A DNA stretch of 64,000 nucleotides from Balneola sp. MJW-20. Its GTDB lineage: Bacteria; Bacteroidota; Rhodothermia; Balneolales; Balneolaceae. Position 1 is the stretch's first letter. Every line of letters begins with the position of its first letter. The notes under the pieces are model-generated. The model searched no databases, was not told where the DNA came from, and was given only the letters and a program-made list of their open reading frames with translations. A program made the position numbers and the translations under genes. Shown piece after piece: positions 9,096-17,567 of this stretch. The DNA is taken from contig NZ_JBFNXW010000001.1 in the NCBI RefSeq assembly GCF_040811775.1, forward strand, positions 1,302,001 through 1,366,000, read 5' to 3'.

Positions 9096-10226
9096 TTATT
9101 TATTATTTATGATCTTTCTAAGATATGAAATATATCTTTCTGCTACTGAGTTCCATGAAAAGTTCTCTTTTACAAACTCTTTGCATCTTCTGCCTTCCTC
9201 TTTTAAATCTGACTCCGCATATTCATCTACCCTGGAAGCAAAGGCCTCTGCATCACGAACTTTTATCTTGTAGCCGTTTTTGCCATTTACGATCACATCT
9301 TTAATTCCTTCGAGATCTGCTGCAACAGAAGGAGTATTTGCCAGGTTCGCTTCCAGCAATACGATACCAAATCCTTCCATGTCGCCCGGTACCGGAATAT
9401 TCGGCATTATAAATATATCCGCTGCTGAGTATGCATTTTTAAGGACTTCATCCGGTTGTCTCCCTGCGAGGATCACTTTGTCAGCGAATTTAGAACCCTG
9501 CAGCTGCCTCTTCAGGTTCTCGTGCTCCGGACCGTCTCCGATCACCAGGTAAATCACATTACTTTTTATGCGTGGTAATACTTCTGCGATAAACCATGAA
9601 TGTCCTTTCCTTTTCACCTGCCTTCCCACCGTTAAAAGAAGAGTCTTACCCGTGAGATCGATTTCAAATTGTTCTTCTATATTTTTCCGGGCCGGTCCCT
9701 TTTCCGGTGATTCTTCCAGGTCGCTCATATCAAAACCGTTTGGCAGGGCAACTCCTTTATCGGGATCCATACCTCTTTTAATACATTCCTGCCGGGTGGC
9801 CTCCGATACTGAGATCACTCCATTGAGGGCAGTGAATACCCTGGGTATAAATTTCTGATACAGACCTACCGGCATCGTTACATCCTGCCCGTGATTTATC
9901 GTCACCATAGGTACACTGATCTTTTTCCGGAGCATAGCCGCCAGACTCGCAGTTACCATCGATGAGAAAAGGATCACATCAGGTTTATACTTTTCAACGA
10001 TCTTTGGCAATCTGAAGTAAAGACCGATCAGAAACAGCGCGGTTCTCCATTCCACTCCTTTCCATGACACATGCTGGATAACCGTCTTAATATCGATACC
10101 AGGCTTACTTTTGAGAACATCTGTAAGCTGCATACTTACCCGTTGCATACCTCCCATATTCTCCAGGGGAGCATCAGCCGGAGGATGAAGGTGTGAAATG
10201 TAAAGGATTCTGAGTTCTTTGCTCAT
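9096..10226 (-). CDS. GT4-family glycosyltransferase
   Basis: A 376-residue GT-B retaining glycosyltransferase. The N-terminal domain opens with ILYISHLHPP and a glycine-rich acceptor loop (ENMGGMQRVS). The C-terminal donor domain has LLTVGRQVKRKG, VIGDGPEHENL and the GT4 E-x7-E motif in EGFGIVLLE. No membrane segment is evident, so it probably acts at the cytoplasmic face. The ATG at 10226 overlaps the stop of the upstream glycosyltransferase by one base (TGATG), indicating translational coupling; a TTG one codon earlier is less plausible. Position upstream of spt suggests a lipid-linked acceptor, possibly ceramide or diacylglycerol. That is inference; donor sugar and acceptor are unknown. 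Confidence 0.82.
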   Translation of the reverse strand: MSKELRILYISHLHPPADAPLENMGGMQRVSMQLTDVLKSKPGIDIKTVIQHVSWKGVEWRTALFLIGLYFRLPKIVEKYKPDVILFSSMVTASLAAMLRKKISVPMVTINHGQDVTMPVGLYQKFIPRVFTALNGVISVSEATRQECIKRGMDPDKGVALPNGFDMSDLEESPEKGPARKNIEEQFEIDLTGKTLLLTVGRQVKRKGHSWFIAEVLPRIKSNVIYLVIGDGPEHENLKRQLQGSKFADKVILAGRQPDEVLKNAYSAADIFIMPNIPVPGDMEGFGIVLLEANLANTPSVAADLEGIKDVIVNGKNGYKIKVRDAEAFASRVDEYAESDLKEEGRRCKEFVKENFSWNSVAERYISYLRKIINNK

Positions 10227-11386
10227 CAATAGTCTGGTTGTGGAAGTGGCAGATCCAAAGCCGCTCGATAATTTTCAACTAAAGCCGCGTTGATCGAATC
10301 CCATTCATATTTGAGGGCCTGATCCCTGGATGCATGGGCCATTTTTTTTCTCAATTCGCCATCAGAAACCATTTTCTCGAGTTTCTTAGCAAAATCTCCA
10401 AGGTTCTGCTTCTCAGCAAGTAACCCGTTCAGTCCGTTTTTAACCAGCGACTTTGACCCAATGGCATCAGCGACTACACAAGGCAACCCACTGCTCATAG
10501 CCTCCAGTGTTACATTCCCGAACGTCTCAGTATGAGATGGAAACAGAAAAATATCACTGCTTGCATAAGCTTTAGCCAATTCTTCCCCTTCGAGAAACCC
10601 GGTATAATGAGCTTCGGGTAATTGCTCCATCAATTCTTCTTTTGCCGGGCCCTCGCCGACCACTAATGCCTTCACACGCGGATATTTGGCAGCAACCTTT
10701 TTTACACTGTTCATATAAGTCGCCAGCTCTTTCTCCCATACCAGGCGGGAAACAAAAGTCACTACAATATCGTCATCTTTGAACCCGACAGACCTGCGCC
10801 ACTCAGTATCTCTTTTTTCCGGTGAGAAAAGATGGGTTTCCACTCCCCTGGCCCATGTTTTCATTCCTTCACTTATTCCGTGTTCATGCAGTTCATCGAT
10901 CATCGACTTTGAAGGAACATATACATGAGTACATTTAGAATAGAACCAGTTCAGATATCTCCAGATCAGAAACTCGATCATATGGAGATTGTAGTACTGA
11001 AGGTAGCTTGCAAAGTGAGTGTGATATGATGACACCACCTGTACCTTGTTTTTTATTGCCCATTTTAAAGCTTTGTAGCCTGCATAGTCAGGGGTGGCAA
11101 TATGAACCAGCGAGGGATCAAAGTTTTCCAACTGTTTTTCTATATCAAGCGGGAAGCCAGTGGTTACGCGGTATTCTCCTCTGCCTGAGACCGGCATCCG
11201 GGTCGAAGGGATCTCAATCAGTGTTCCTTTATGGTCAATCTCTGGTTCTTCAATGGTAGGCCCGAATACCAAAACAGGAATATCATGAGACTCGAGATAG
11301 CCTACCAGCCTGTTCAGGGTCAGGGATACACCGTCTTTGATGTGATTATAGTTACCGGTAAATAGAGCTACTCTGAGTTCTTTCAT
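10226..11386 (-). CDS. GT4-family glycosyltransferase, MgtA/SQD2-like lipid glycosyltransferase
   Basis: A 386-residue GT-B enzyme starting ALFTGNYNHIKDGVSLTLNRL, the pattern of mannosyl- and sulfoquinovosyl-transferases that glycosylate diacylglycerol. Further marks are SYHTHFASY near 130-140, FVSRLVWEKEL, VVGEGPAKEEL, and HTETFGNVTLEA with the E-x7-E pair that binds the nucleotide sugar. It is the first gene of the leftward set GT-GT-spt-GNAT and lies 87 bases from the divergent SDR gene, so promoters for both directions must fall in 11387-11473. Resemblance to lipid glycosyltransferases plus context suggests a glycolipid headgroup role (inference). Exopolysaccharide or LPS synthesis is the main alternative. 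Confidence 0.83.
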   Translation of the reverse strand: MKELRVALFTGNYNHIKDGVSLTLNRLVGYLESHDIPVLVFGPTIEEPEIDHKGTLIEIPSTRMPVSGRGEYRVTTGFPLDIEKQLENFDPSLVHIATPDYAGYKALKWAIKNKVQVVSSYHTHFASYLQYYNLHMIEFLIWRYLNWFYSKCTHVYVPSKSMIDELHEHGISEGMKTWARGVETHLFSPEKRDTEWRRSVGFKDDDIVVTFVSRLVWEKELATYMNSVKKVAAKYPRVKALVVGEGPAKEELMEQLPEAHYTGFLEGEELAKAYASSDIFLFPSHTETFGNVTLEAMSSGLPCVVADAIGSKSLVKNGLNGLLAEKQNLGDFAKKLEKMVSDGELRKKMAHASRDQALKYEWDSINAALVENYRAALDLPLPQPDY

Positions 11387-11473
11387 AAAAGTTTAAAACC
11401 AACATGCAGATTCGTATCTTCGTTTATCTGCATTTACAAGTATTCTAAATAATCCCCAAATATACGGAAATAA

Positions 11474-12448
11474 ATGAAAGCCTTTGTAACAGGCGGCACC
11501 GGTTTTATTGGTTCTCACCTCGTCGATCAGCTTCTGGACTCCCCCGAATACTCCGAAGTACGATGTCTTGTGCGCAGTAATGAGAAATGGCTGACTGGTA
11601 AACCCATTATTAAAGTATCCGGTGACCTGAATGATTTAAAGGCTCTGTCTGAAGGATTAGATGATGCAGATGTACTTTTTCATATTGCAGCGATCGTAAA
11701 AGCCCCGGATGAAAATACTTTTTTGCAGGCTAATGTTGAATCTACTGAAAACCTTATACGGCTGGCTCAAAAAAAGAACGTTAAGAATCTGGTCATTCTA
11801 TCTTCGCTGGCAGCAGTAGGACCCAGTAACGGCGCTCCGGTTGATGAAACCGCTCCATTGAATCCGGTTAGCATGTATGGACGATCTAAAAAAGAAATGG
11901 AGAAGAGGGTCAGAAATGCCGACCGGAAAACAGAAAGCATTAAGATCATTCGCCCTCCTGCGGTATATGGTCCGAGAGAAGACCAGATCTTTAGTTTCTT
12001 TAAATCCTGCTCTAAAGGGATCTGTCCGATCATAGGCAATGGAAAACGTCCAAGAGTATCCATGGTATATGTGAGTGATCTGGTGAACGGGATCATCAAA
12101 GCTGCTGAAAAAACGGATCCAGGAGTTTTCACCTATTTTATCAGTGGACCCGATACCTATAACTGGGATCAGATCCGCTCTGTAACCGGCAAAGTACTAG
12201 GCAGGAGAACGATCCCGTTAAAGATCAGTCCTAAGATCGTTAAGAAAGCAGCCGGTATATTTGAAGATGTTGCATCATTCTTCGGGAAATATCCCGTTGT
12301 TAATCGTGAAAAGGCCAATGAGCTTGTATTGGAGTGGACCTGCTCAAACGAAAAAGCCCAAAAGGAACTAAATTATAAACCGGAAGTAAGTTTAGCTGAA
12401 GGGATCTCACGCACCATTCACTGGTACAAAATTCATAACTGGTTATGA
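11474..12448 (+). CDS. Extended SDR, NAD(P)-dependent epimerase/dehydratase family, possible ceramide reductase
   Basis: A 324-residue extended short-chain dehydrogenase. The Rossmann motif GGTGFIG is at 7-13 and the catalytic YxxxK is Tyr135 to Lys139 in MYGRSKKE, with ILSSLAAVG just before it. The RPPAVYGPRE segment matches nucleotide-sugar epimerases and 3-beta-hydroxysteroid dehydrogenase relatives. It is divergent from the glycosyltransferase/spt set. Known: the Caulobacter ceramide reductase CerR is also an epimerase/dehydratase-family SDR encoded near spt. Inference: this gene could reduce 3-keto(dihydro)ceramide here. A nucleotide-sugar epimerase serving the glycosyltransferases is an equally serious reading. 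The stop overlaps the next ATG by four bases. Confidence 0.8.
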   Translation: MKAFVTGGTGFIGSHLVDQLLDSPEYSEVRCLVRSNEKWLTGKPIIKVSGDLNDLKALSEGLDDADVLFHIAAIVKAPDENTFLQANVESTENLIRLAQKKNVKNLVILSSLAAVGPSNGAPVDETAPLNPVSMYGRSKKEMEKRVRNADRKTESIKIIRPPAVYGPREDQIFSFFKSCSKGICPIIGNGKRPRVSMVYVSDLVNGIIKAAEKTDPGVFTYFISGPDTYNWDQIRSVTGKVLGRRTIPLKISPKIVKKAAGIFEDVASFFGKYPVVNREKANELVLEWTCSNEKAQKELNYKPEVSLAEGISRTIHWYKIHNWL

Positions 12449-13983
12449 CTAAATTACCGATTCTGATATTATCACTTATCCTTGGCATAATAATATTCAA
12501 CCCGGCCGATGTAAAAGCTCAGGTTGTACAGGATTATCTATCTGTGGTTGAAATCCCGGATGTTGTGGATACCGAGGCATCAGCCACTCATCTTTATGTG
12601 CTGTCGGCTACTGAGGGAATGGCTGTTTTCCGTTCTTATCCGGATTCCCTGCAATGGCTTTACACATCAAGTGGAATGCAGCGCCGGGGTAGTAAGATCC
12701 GGGCGGATGTACGATTTGCCTACTTGTTTGGAAATAGCAGACGTCTAACGGTACTTGAACCAACATCCGTGTTAGGAGTTTACTCATCTACGATATTGCC
12801 ATCCCAGCCCATATCAGCCGGACGGATCAGCAACACTCTTTTTGTGAGTATGGAAGACCTCAGAGCCGGATATCTGTCGCTGGAAAGTCCTGAATCTGTA
12901 GATTCACCGGTTCAGTTACTGGATCATCCCGAATTGCAGAATAAAGGAGTACTTGATCTGGCGACCTCTGAACTTTCCAAACGTCTTTTTATTCTGACGG
13001 ACAAAAGTGAAATTCTCATCTTTACCTATCTGGATGATAACCTGGCCTTTGAAAGGAAACTTAACTTAGGTGAGGACTTACGGAACCTGATCCGTGCCGG
13101 GGAAGATCTGTATGGATCTACCGCTAACGGACGCTTATTCCGAATCACCTCAACCGGATTAAGTCCGGGCCTGGGAAATTTCGGGGAATTGATAGAGTCC
13201 GTCCATAGCTGGCAAAATCAGTTATTCCTCAGAACCATGAGCGGTAAGGTATGGGTGCGCGACCTCCAGGGTAATTTCAGCGCATGGAAAACGGACAGCA
13301 GATCAGGAAACTACCTTGTATCCAATGATAAGAAAGTCTGGATCATTGAGAATGATAATCTTTCGGCTGTAAAAAGCGGTAATACACCTGACTCCACAGA
13401 AACCGCAGCCGGCGCTAACGGCCCTTTCAGCATAACAGCTGTTCCCAATCAGACTCTTACTTTTCCTACTCCACTGATCCTGGCACTGGAGACCGGAGGT
13501 GTGTCATCCGATGAGATCGAATTTGCTATACGGTCCGACGTTCAGAATGCAAAGATCAGAGGAAACGGTTTTTTATGGCAGCCAAATGTGAACCAGCTGG
13601 GACTTCATTGGTTTACCATTGTAGCCTCCACGAATACGGGAGAAAGCGATAGTACCCGATTTTCTGTAGATGTACGTTCATTCAACGCTCCTCCTCGATT
13701 TGGTCCTATTCGTAATGCCACCATAGCTGTAGGAGAAGAATATAAGCTTCAGGTCACTGCCGTTGACCCTGAGGACCCCCAAAGTAAACTGATCCGGTAT
13801 CTCGGAGTGGATCTTCCTGAAGGAGCCACTATCAATGAAAAGACCGGAACCTTTGTATGGAACCCTGCGGAACGTCAAACCGGTGAAAACACATTCAGAG
13901 TGATAGCTACCGATAAGCTTGGGGCAGCTAATTCAGTTGATATTACACTAACGGTTAAAAATATTTCGCGGGGAGACTCATAG
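12445..13983 (+). CDS. Secreted protein with propeller-like repeats and two Ig/cadherin-like domains
   Basis: A 512-residue exported protein of unknown function. A hydrophobic signal peptide ends at about residue 25 (VKAQ). Residues about 30-310 consist of short beta-rich repeats with LYVLSA, LFVSMEDL, LFILTDKSEI and LFLRTMSGKVWV, resembling beta-propeller blades. The last 190 residues contain two Ig-like modules of the type that carries a putative-Ig signature (PPRFGPIRNATIAVGEEY, LPEGATINEKTGTFVWNP). No lipobox or sorting domain was seen at the C-terminus. The ATG overlaps the SDR stop (ATGA), suggesting coupling, and the protein ends 4 bases before mutY. The association with the SDR may be incidental. 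I do not recognise the family by name. Confidence 0.78.
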   Translation: MTKLPILILSLILGIIIFNPADVKAQVVQDYLSVVEIPDVVDTEASATHLYVLSATEGMAVFRSYPDSLQWLYTSSGMQRRGSKIRADVRFAYLFGNSRRLTVLEPTSVLGVYSSTILPSQPISAGRISNTLFVSMEDLRAGYLSLESPESVDSPVQLLDHPELQNKGVLDLATSELSKRLFILTDKSEILIFTYLDDNLAFERKLNLGEDLRNLIRAGEDLYGSTANGRLFRITSTGLSPGLGNFGELIESVHSWQNQLFLRTMSGKVWVRDLQGNFSAWKTDSRSGNYLVSNDKKVWIIENDNLSAVKSGNTPDSTETAAGANGPFSITAVPNQTLTFPTPLILALETGGVSSDEIEFAIRSDVQNAKIRGNGFLWQPNVNQLGLHWFTIVASTNTGESDSTRFSVDVRSFNAPPRFGPIRNATIAVGEEYKLQVTAVDPEDPQSKLIRYLGVDLPEGATINEKTGTFVWNPAERQTGENTFRVIATDKLGAANSVDITLTVKNISRGDS

Positions 13984-13987
13984 TCAT

Positions 13988-15061
13988 TTGGACAGAAGCC
14001 TATTCAAAGATGAATTGCTAAATTGGTACGATCAGCATAAAAGAAGTATGCCCTGGAGAGATGCTGGTGACCCGTACAAAACCTGGGTCTCCGAGATCAT
14101 GTTACAGCAAACCCGGGTAGAACAGGCAACTCCTTATTTTCTGAATTTCATTTCTCAGTTTCCTACCGTAGACGAACTTGCTGCAGCCGAGCAGCAGGAT
14201 GTACTTAAAGCCTGGGAAGGTCTCGGCTATTACAGCAGGGCCCGTAATTTGCATTATGCAGCAAAACAGGTCAGTGAAGAGATGAATGGTAATATTCCGG
14301 GAACCTATAAAGAATTACTCGGGCTTAAAGGAATAGGCCCTTACACTGCCGCAGCTATCTCCAGTATTTCATTTGACGAAACCAGGGCTGCTGTGGATGG
14401 TAACGTCATCCGGGTTATTTGCAGACTGTACGGTATCGAGGATGATGTCAGAAGCACGAAGACCAGGAATCAGGTTCAGGAACTTGCTGACCAACTCATA
14501 CACAAAAAACGGCCCGGTGACCATAATCAGGCCATGATGGAACTGGGGTCACAGATCTGCACTCCCACTTCACCGGATTGTGAACATTGTCCGGTACATA
14601 CACATTGTGTCGCTCACAAAATGGCCCGAACCGATTCCATTCCATATAAATCAAAAGCCGGGAAAAAGCCCCATAAACATATAGGAGTTGGTATCATTCA
14701 TAATGAAGACGGCCGGGTCCTTATCGCTTTACGACCGGAAGACGTGATGCTTGGCGGGCTTTGGGAGTTTCCCGGCGGTAAGCAGGAAAAAGAAGAAGAG
14801 ATCACCGAAACGGTCATCAGAGAATTGAAAGAAGAACTGGGGGTTGAGGTCAAAATCATCCGCCCGTTCATGGACCTCAAACACACCTACTCACATTTCT
14901 CGATTACACTTCACTCCTTTATCTGCATAATTGATGAAGGTACTCCTAAACCCAGATCCAGTCAGGAGATAAAATGGGTAAAGATCAATGAACTGGAACA
15001 GTACCCTTTTCCGAAAGCTAATAAATCACTTACTGAGAAATTAATTAATAACGGTATCTAA
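13988..15061 (+). CDS. mutY: A/G-specific adenine glycosylase MutY with complete Nudix motif
   Basis: Removes adenine mispaired with 8-oxoguanine. Start is TTG at 13988; no in-frame ATG fits, and the N-terminus LLNWYDQHKRSMPWR matches the family. Catalytic Glu36 lies in VSEIMLQQTRV, the helix-hairpin-helix is GIGPYTA (115-121), the catalytic Asp is in AAVDGNV (Asp137), and the 4Fe-4S cysteines are 191, 198, 201 and 207. The C-terminal domain, which in ordinary MutY is a MutT fold with a decayed active site, here has a perfect G-x5-E-x7-RE-L-x-EE-x-GV box at 264-286. This could add 8-oxo-dGTP hydrolysis (inference). It lies 4 bases after the propeller/Ig gene and 14 bases before the next gene. 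Confidence 0.95.
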   Translation: MDRSLFKDELLNWYDQHKRSMPWRDAGDPYKTWVSEIMLQQTRVEQATPYFLNFISQFPTVDELAAAEQQDVLKAWEGLGYYSRARNLHYAAKQVSEEMNGNIPGTYKELLGLKGIGPYTAAAISSISFDETRAAVDGNVIRVICRLYGIEDDVRSTKTRNQVQELADQLIHKKRPGDHNQAMMELGSQICTPTSPDCEHCPVHTHCVAHKMARTDSIPYKSKAGKKPHKHIGVGIIHNEDGRVLIALRPEDVMLGGLWEFPGGKQEKEEEITETVIRELKEELGVEVKIIRPFMDLKHTYSHFSITLHSFICIIDEGTPKPRSSQEIKWVKINELEQYPFPKANKSLTEKLINNGI

Positions 15062-15075
15062 TCGCTCCGTCTCCT

Positions 15076-15924
15076 TTGCCAAAAAAGAAGAAAAAACTCC
15101 GAAATCGATCCAAAAAGAAAATCCTGGAACTAAAGCCTTTTCTGGATGAGATGATAGAAAAGGTGGAAGTGCCTGACTATATTGATGAAGACCCTGTACA
15201 GTTCATGCATGCCTTTGACCTTAAGCAGGATCAGGAGATCGCCGGATTCTACGCAGGCATTATGGCCTGGGGAAGAAGAGATATCGTGGTAGCTAAGGTT
15301 AACGACCTGCTCCGGAGAATGGATTACCGCCCATACGATTTTGTCCGAAGCTTTGATGAATCTGATGCTGAAGTTTTCAAAGGCTTTAAACATCGGACGT
15401 TTAAGCCGGTGGATATGTACTGGTTCACCCGTACACTGCAGGTCATCATAAATCAATGGGAAACCTTTGAGGACTTCTGGAGCAGCTGTTATCAGCAAGC
15501 TCTTGAAGAAGACCGCGATGTAGTTGCGGTCTTTAATGATCGCTTTTTTTCTTTTTTTCCTCAGATCCCGCAGCGCTGCCATAAACATATCGCAAACCCG
15601 GAACGGAACAGCTCGACCAAACGACTCTATATGTATCTTCGGTGGTGCATACGAAAAGATAGTCCGGTAGATCCGGGTATCATGAACTTCATGAGCCCTG
15701 CCGAGCTTAAGATCCCTCTGGATGTACATGTTGCCAGACAGGCAAGGCGACTGGGTCTTCTCTCCAGAAGGCAAAATGACTGGAAGGCGGTACTGGAACT
15801 CAATGACAAAATGAAACTTCTGGATCCGGATGATCCGGCAAAGTACGATTATGCCCTGTTTGGCATAGGAGTTCTGAATGAAGAACTGCCGGAAGCATGG
15901 ATCTATAATAAGAATGTCGACTGA
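15076..15924 (+). CDS. DUF2400 / TIGR02757-type conserved protein
   Basis: A 282-residue cytosolic protein that I recognise as the TIGR02757 (DUF2400) family, common in Bacteroidota and of unknown function. Seen: an extremely basic start (KKKKKLRNRSKKK), then the family opening LKPFLDEMIEKVEVPDYIDEDP, AGFYAGIMAWGRRD, a conserved SSTKRLYMYLRWCIRKD and LKIPLDVHVARQARRLGLL near the C-terminus. The last stretch resembles an HhH-type base-excision fold, and the gene lies next to mutY, so a nucleic-acid role is possible (inference). The start is a TTG at 15076; no upstream ATG is available, so the exact N-terminus is uncertain. Confidence 0.85.
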   Translation: MPKKKKKLRNRSKKKILELKPFLDEMIEKVEVPDYIDEDPVQFMHAFDLKQDQEIAGFYAGIMAWGRRDIVVAKVNDLLRRMDYRPYDFVRSFDESDAEVFKGFKHRTFKPVDMYWFTRTLQVIINQWETFEDFWSSCYQQALEEDRDVVAVFNDRFFSFFPQIPQRCHKHIANPERNSSTKRLYMYLRWCIRKDSPVDPGIMNFMSPAELKIPLDVHVARQARRLGLLSRRQNDWKAVLELNDKMKLLDPDDPAKYDYALFGIGVLNEELPEAWIYNKNVD

Positions 15925-15983
15925 TATTTCTGTTTTACCTTCATTTTGATTATTTTTGGAGTCTATTAATAATCCTAATAAAA

Positions 15984-15994
15984 GAAAGGAAGTG
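15984..15994 (+). promoter_or_regulatory. Extended Shine-Dalgarno of rpsU
   Basis: AAAGGAAGTGA sits six bases before ATG 16001 and matches the anti-SD complement with one mismatch. Few genes in this window have such a site. It also decides the start: the reading frame extends 15 codons further upstream, but the SD and the family length both point to 16001. Confidence 0.75.
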
Positions 15995-16000
15995 AGCTTC

Positions 16001-16195
16001 ATGCTAGGCGTTGAAGTTAAAGACAACGAAAGTATTGATCGCGCTATCAACCGTTTCAAAAAGATGGTGACCAGATCACGTATTCTTAATGAGTACAAAG
16101 ATCGACAGCAGTACACCAAACCTTCTGTAGAAAGAAGAGAAGCGTTGAAGAAAGCGGTACGCGAACAGCGTCGTCGCCAGCGTGACAACTACTAA
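16001..16195 (+). CDS. rpsU: 30S ribosomal protein bS21
   Basis: A 64-residue basic protein of the small subunit that sits beside the 3' end of 16S rRNA near the anti-Shine-Dalgarno. The sequence MLGVEVKDNESIDRAINRFKK with arginine-rich VREQRRRQRDNY at the end is diagnostic. The ATG at 16001 is chosen over an upstream in-frame start because of the extended SD and because bS21 is normally about 60-70 residues. It has its own terminator right after the stop. Known: in Flavobacterium bS21 helps hide the anti-SD and its own mRNA has a strong SD, giving autoregulation. The strong SD here fits the same scheme (inference). Confidence 0.96.
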   Translation: MLGVEVKDNESIDRAINRFKKMVTRSRILNEYKDRQQYTKPSVERREALKKAVREQRRRQRDNY

Positions 16196-16214
16196 AGTTG
16201 TTCACACGATATTG

Positions 16215-16246
16215 AAGCCTTCGGTTTTTAACCGAGGGCTTTTTTT
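16215..16246 (+). terminator. Terminator of rpsU, containing the radA stop codon
   Basis: Arms 16215-16226 (AAGCCTTCGGTT) and 16230-16241 (AACCGAGGGCTT) pair with one G-U, have a three-base loop and run into T7 (16240-16246). The stop codon of the convergent radA gene (16228-16230, complement) lies in the loop and right arm. The minus strand has no T-tract beyond the hairpin, so it works for rpsU only. Confidence 0.85.
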
Positions 16247-17565
16247 ATGGTCTGAATAATATAACTGTCGCCCTGATTACCCTTCTGATAGGGTACTACC
16301 ACATCCTTGAAGCCTAATTTTTTTGACTCTTTCACGCGCTGATCCAGATGTGGCACACTTCTGAGTTCTCCGCCCAGTCCTACCTCACCGATAAATACCT
16401 TACCCTGTGCAATGGCATCATCCTTCAGACTCGATACCAGTGCCAGTATCACCGCCAGATCTCCTGCCGGGTCGCTCAGCCTGAAACCACCTGCAACATT
16501 TATATATACATCATGCTGGGAAAAGGAATAACCAGCTCTCTTTTCCAGTACAGCAAGTAATAAGGCCAGTCGATTACGGTCAAACCCGTTTGCGGTACGC
16601 TGAGGAGTTCCATAAGAACTAGGTGTTACCAGTGCCTGAACTTCTATAAGCAAAGGTCTGGTCCCCTCCATTGTACAGGTAATAGCATTGCCGCTTACCC
16701 CGCTGGTCTTATCGGATATAAAAAGCTCTGAAGGATTCGATACTTCGGTAAGACCCTCTGATCGCATCTCAAATACACCAACCTCCTGTGCAGCTCCGAA
16801 ACGATTTTTCAGACTTCGTAACAAGCGGTAGGTATATTGCTTATCGCCCTCAAACTGCAGAACCGTATCCACCATATGCTCCAGCACCCTGGGGCCTGCA
16901 ATATCCCCTTCCTTGGTTACGTGACCGATCACCATGGTGGTCACATCTCTTTTCTTTGCAAGTTGCTGCAACAATGCTGCACATTCTTTTACCTGCTGAA
17001 TGCTACCGGGCATACTGCTAAGCTCAGTTCTGTAAACCGTTTGAATGGAGTCCACGATCAGGAGATCAGGTTCTTCCTTCTGAGCTACATCGATCAGTTT
17101 ATCGATCTGGGTTTCATTGAAGATCAGCAGATTATCGGACTGGACACCCAGCCGCTGAGCTCGCTGTTTGATCTGTCCCCCTGACTCCTCCCCTGCACAA
17201 TACAGGATCTTCATGTCTTCATTGGCTTTGGCGATCTGCAGCGTTAATGTACTTTTCCCAACTCCCGGCTCTCCACCCAACAACGTATAAGATCCTTTCA
17301 GAAAACCACCGCCAAGCACCCGATCCAGTTCACCAATGCCGCTCTTTAGACGATCTCTCTGGCGGTCATCCACTTCACTTAATTTCTTCGGTTTTACATC
17401 AGAATCTATACCCTCGATCTTGGCTTTATGCTTCGAGTCTGTACTTTTTTCTTTACTCCGCTCTTCAAAAGTACCCCAGCTTGAGCATGAAGGACAGCTT
17501 CCCATCCACTTAGGTGAGGTGTAGCCACATTCCGAACAAATGAATTCTGATTTACTCTTAGCCAA
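16228..17565 (-). CDS. radA: DNA repair protein RadA (Sms)
   Basis: A 445-residue RecA-like ATPase that processes branched recombination intermediates. The N-terminal zinc finger uses Cys10, 13, 24 and 27 (CSEC...CPSC). The Walker A motif is GGEPGVGKST near residue 100. The RadA-specific KNRFG motif follows (LKNRFGAAQEVG), and the C-terminus is the Lon-protease-like domain (NVAGGFRLSDPAGDLA, GEVGLGGELR). Length is normal. The gene lies 2 bases after the flippase-like gene on the same strand, so they are probably cotranscribed. Its 3' end runs into the rpsU terminator. Confidence 0.97.
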   Translation of the reverse strand: MAKSKSEFICSECGYTSPKWMGSCPSCSSWGTFEERSKEKSTDSKHKAKIEGIDSDVKPKKLSEVDDRQRDRLKSGIGELDRVLGGGFLKGSYTLLGGEPGVGKSTLTLQIAKANEDMKILYCAGEESGGQIKQRAQRLGVQSDNLLIFNETQIDKLIDVAQKEEPDLLIVDSIQTVYRTELSSMPGSIQQVKECAALLQQLAKKRDVTTMVIGHVTKEGDIAGPRVLEHMVDTVLQFEGDKQYTYRLLRSLKNRFGAAQEVGVFEMRSEGLTEVSNPSELFISDKTSGVSGNAITCTMEGTRPLLIEVQALVTPSSYGTPQRTANGFDRNRLALLLAVLEKRAGYSFSQHDVYINVAGGFRLSDPAGDLAVILALVSSLKDDAIAQGKVFIGEVGLGGELRSVPHLDQRVKESKKLGFKDVVVPYQKGNQGDSYIIQTIKKALG

Positions 17566-17567
17566 CC

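Noticed and set aside
15130..16188. 352-codon open frame on the minus strand opposite the DUF2400-type gene and rpsU
   Set aside because: It is antisense to two genes with clear family matches. Its translation is low-complexity and has no recognisable domain.
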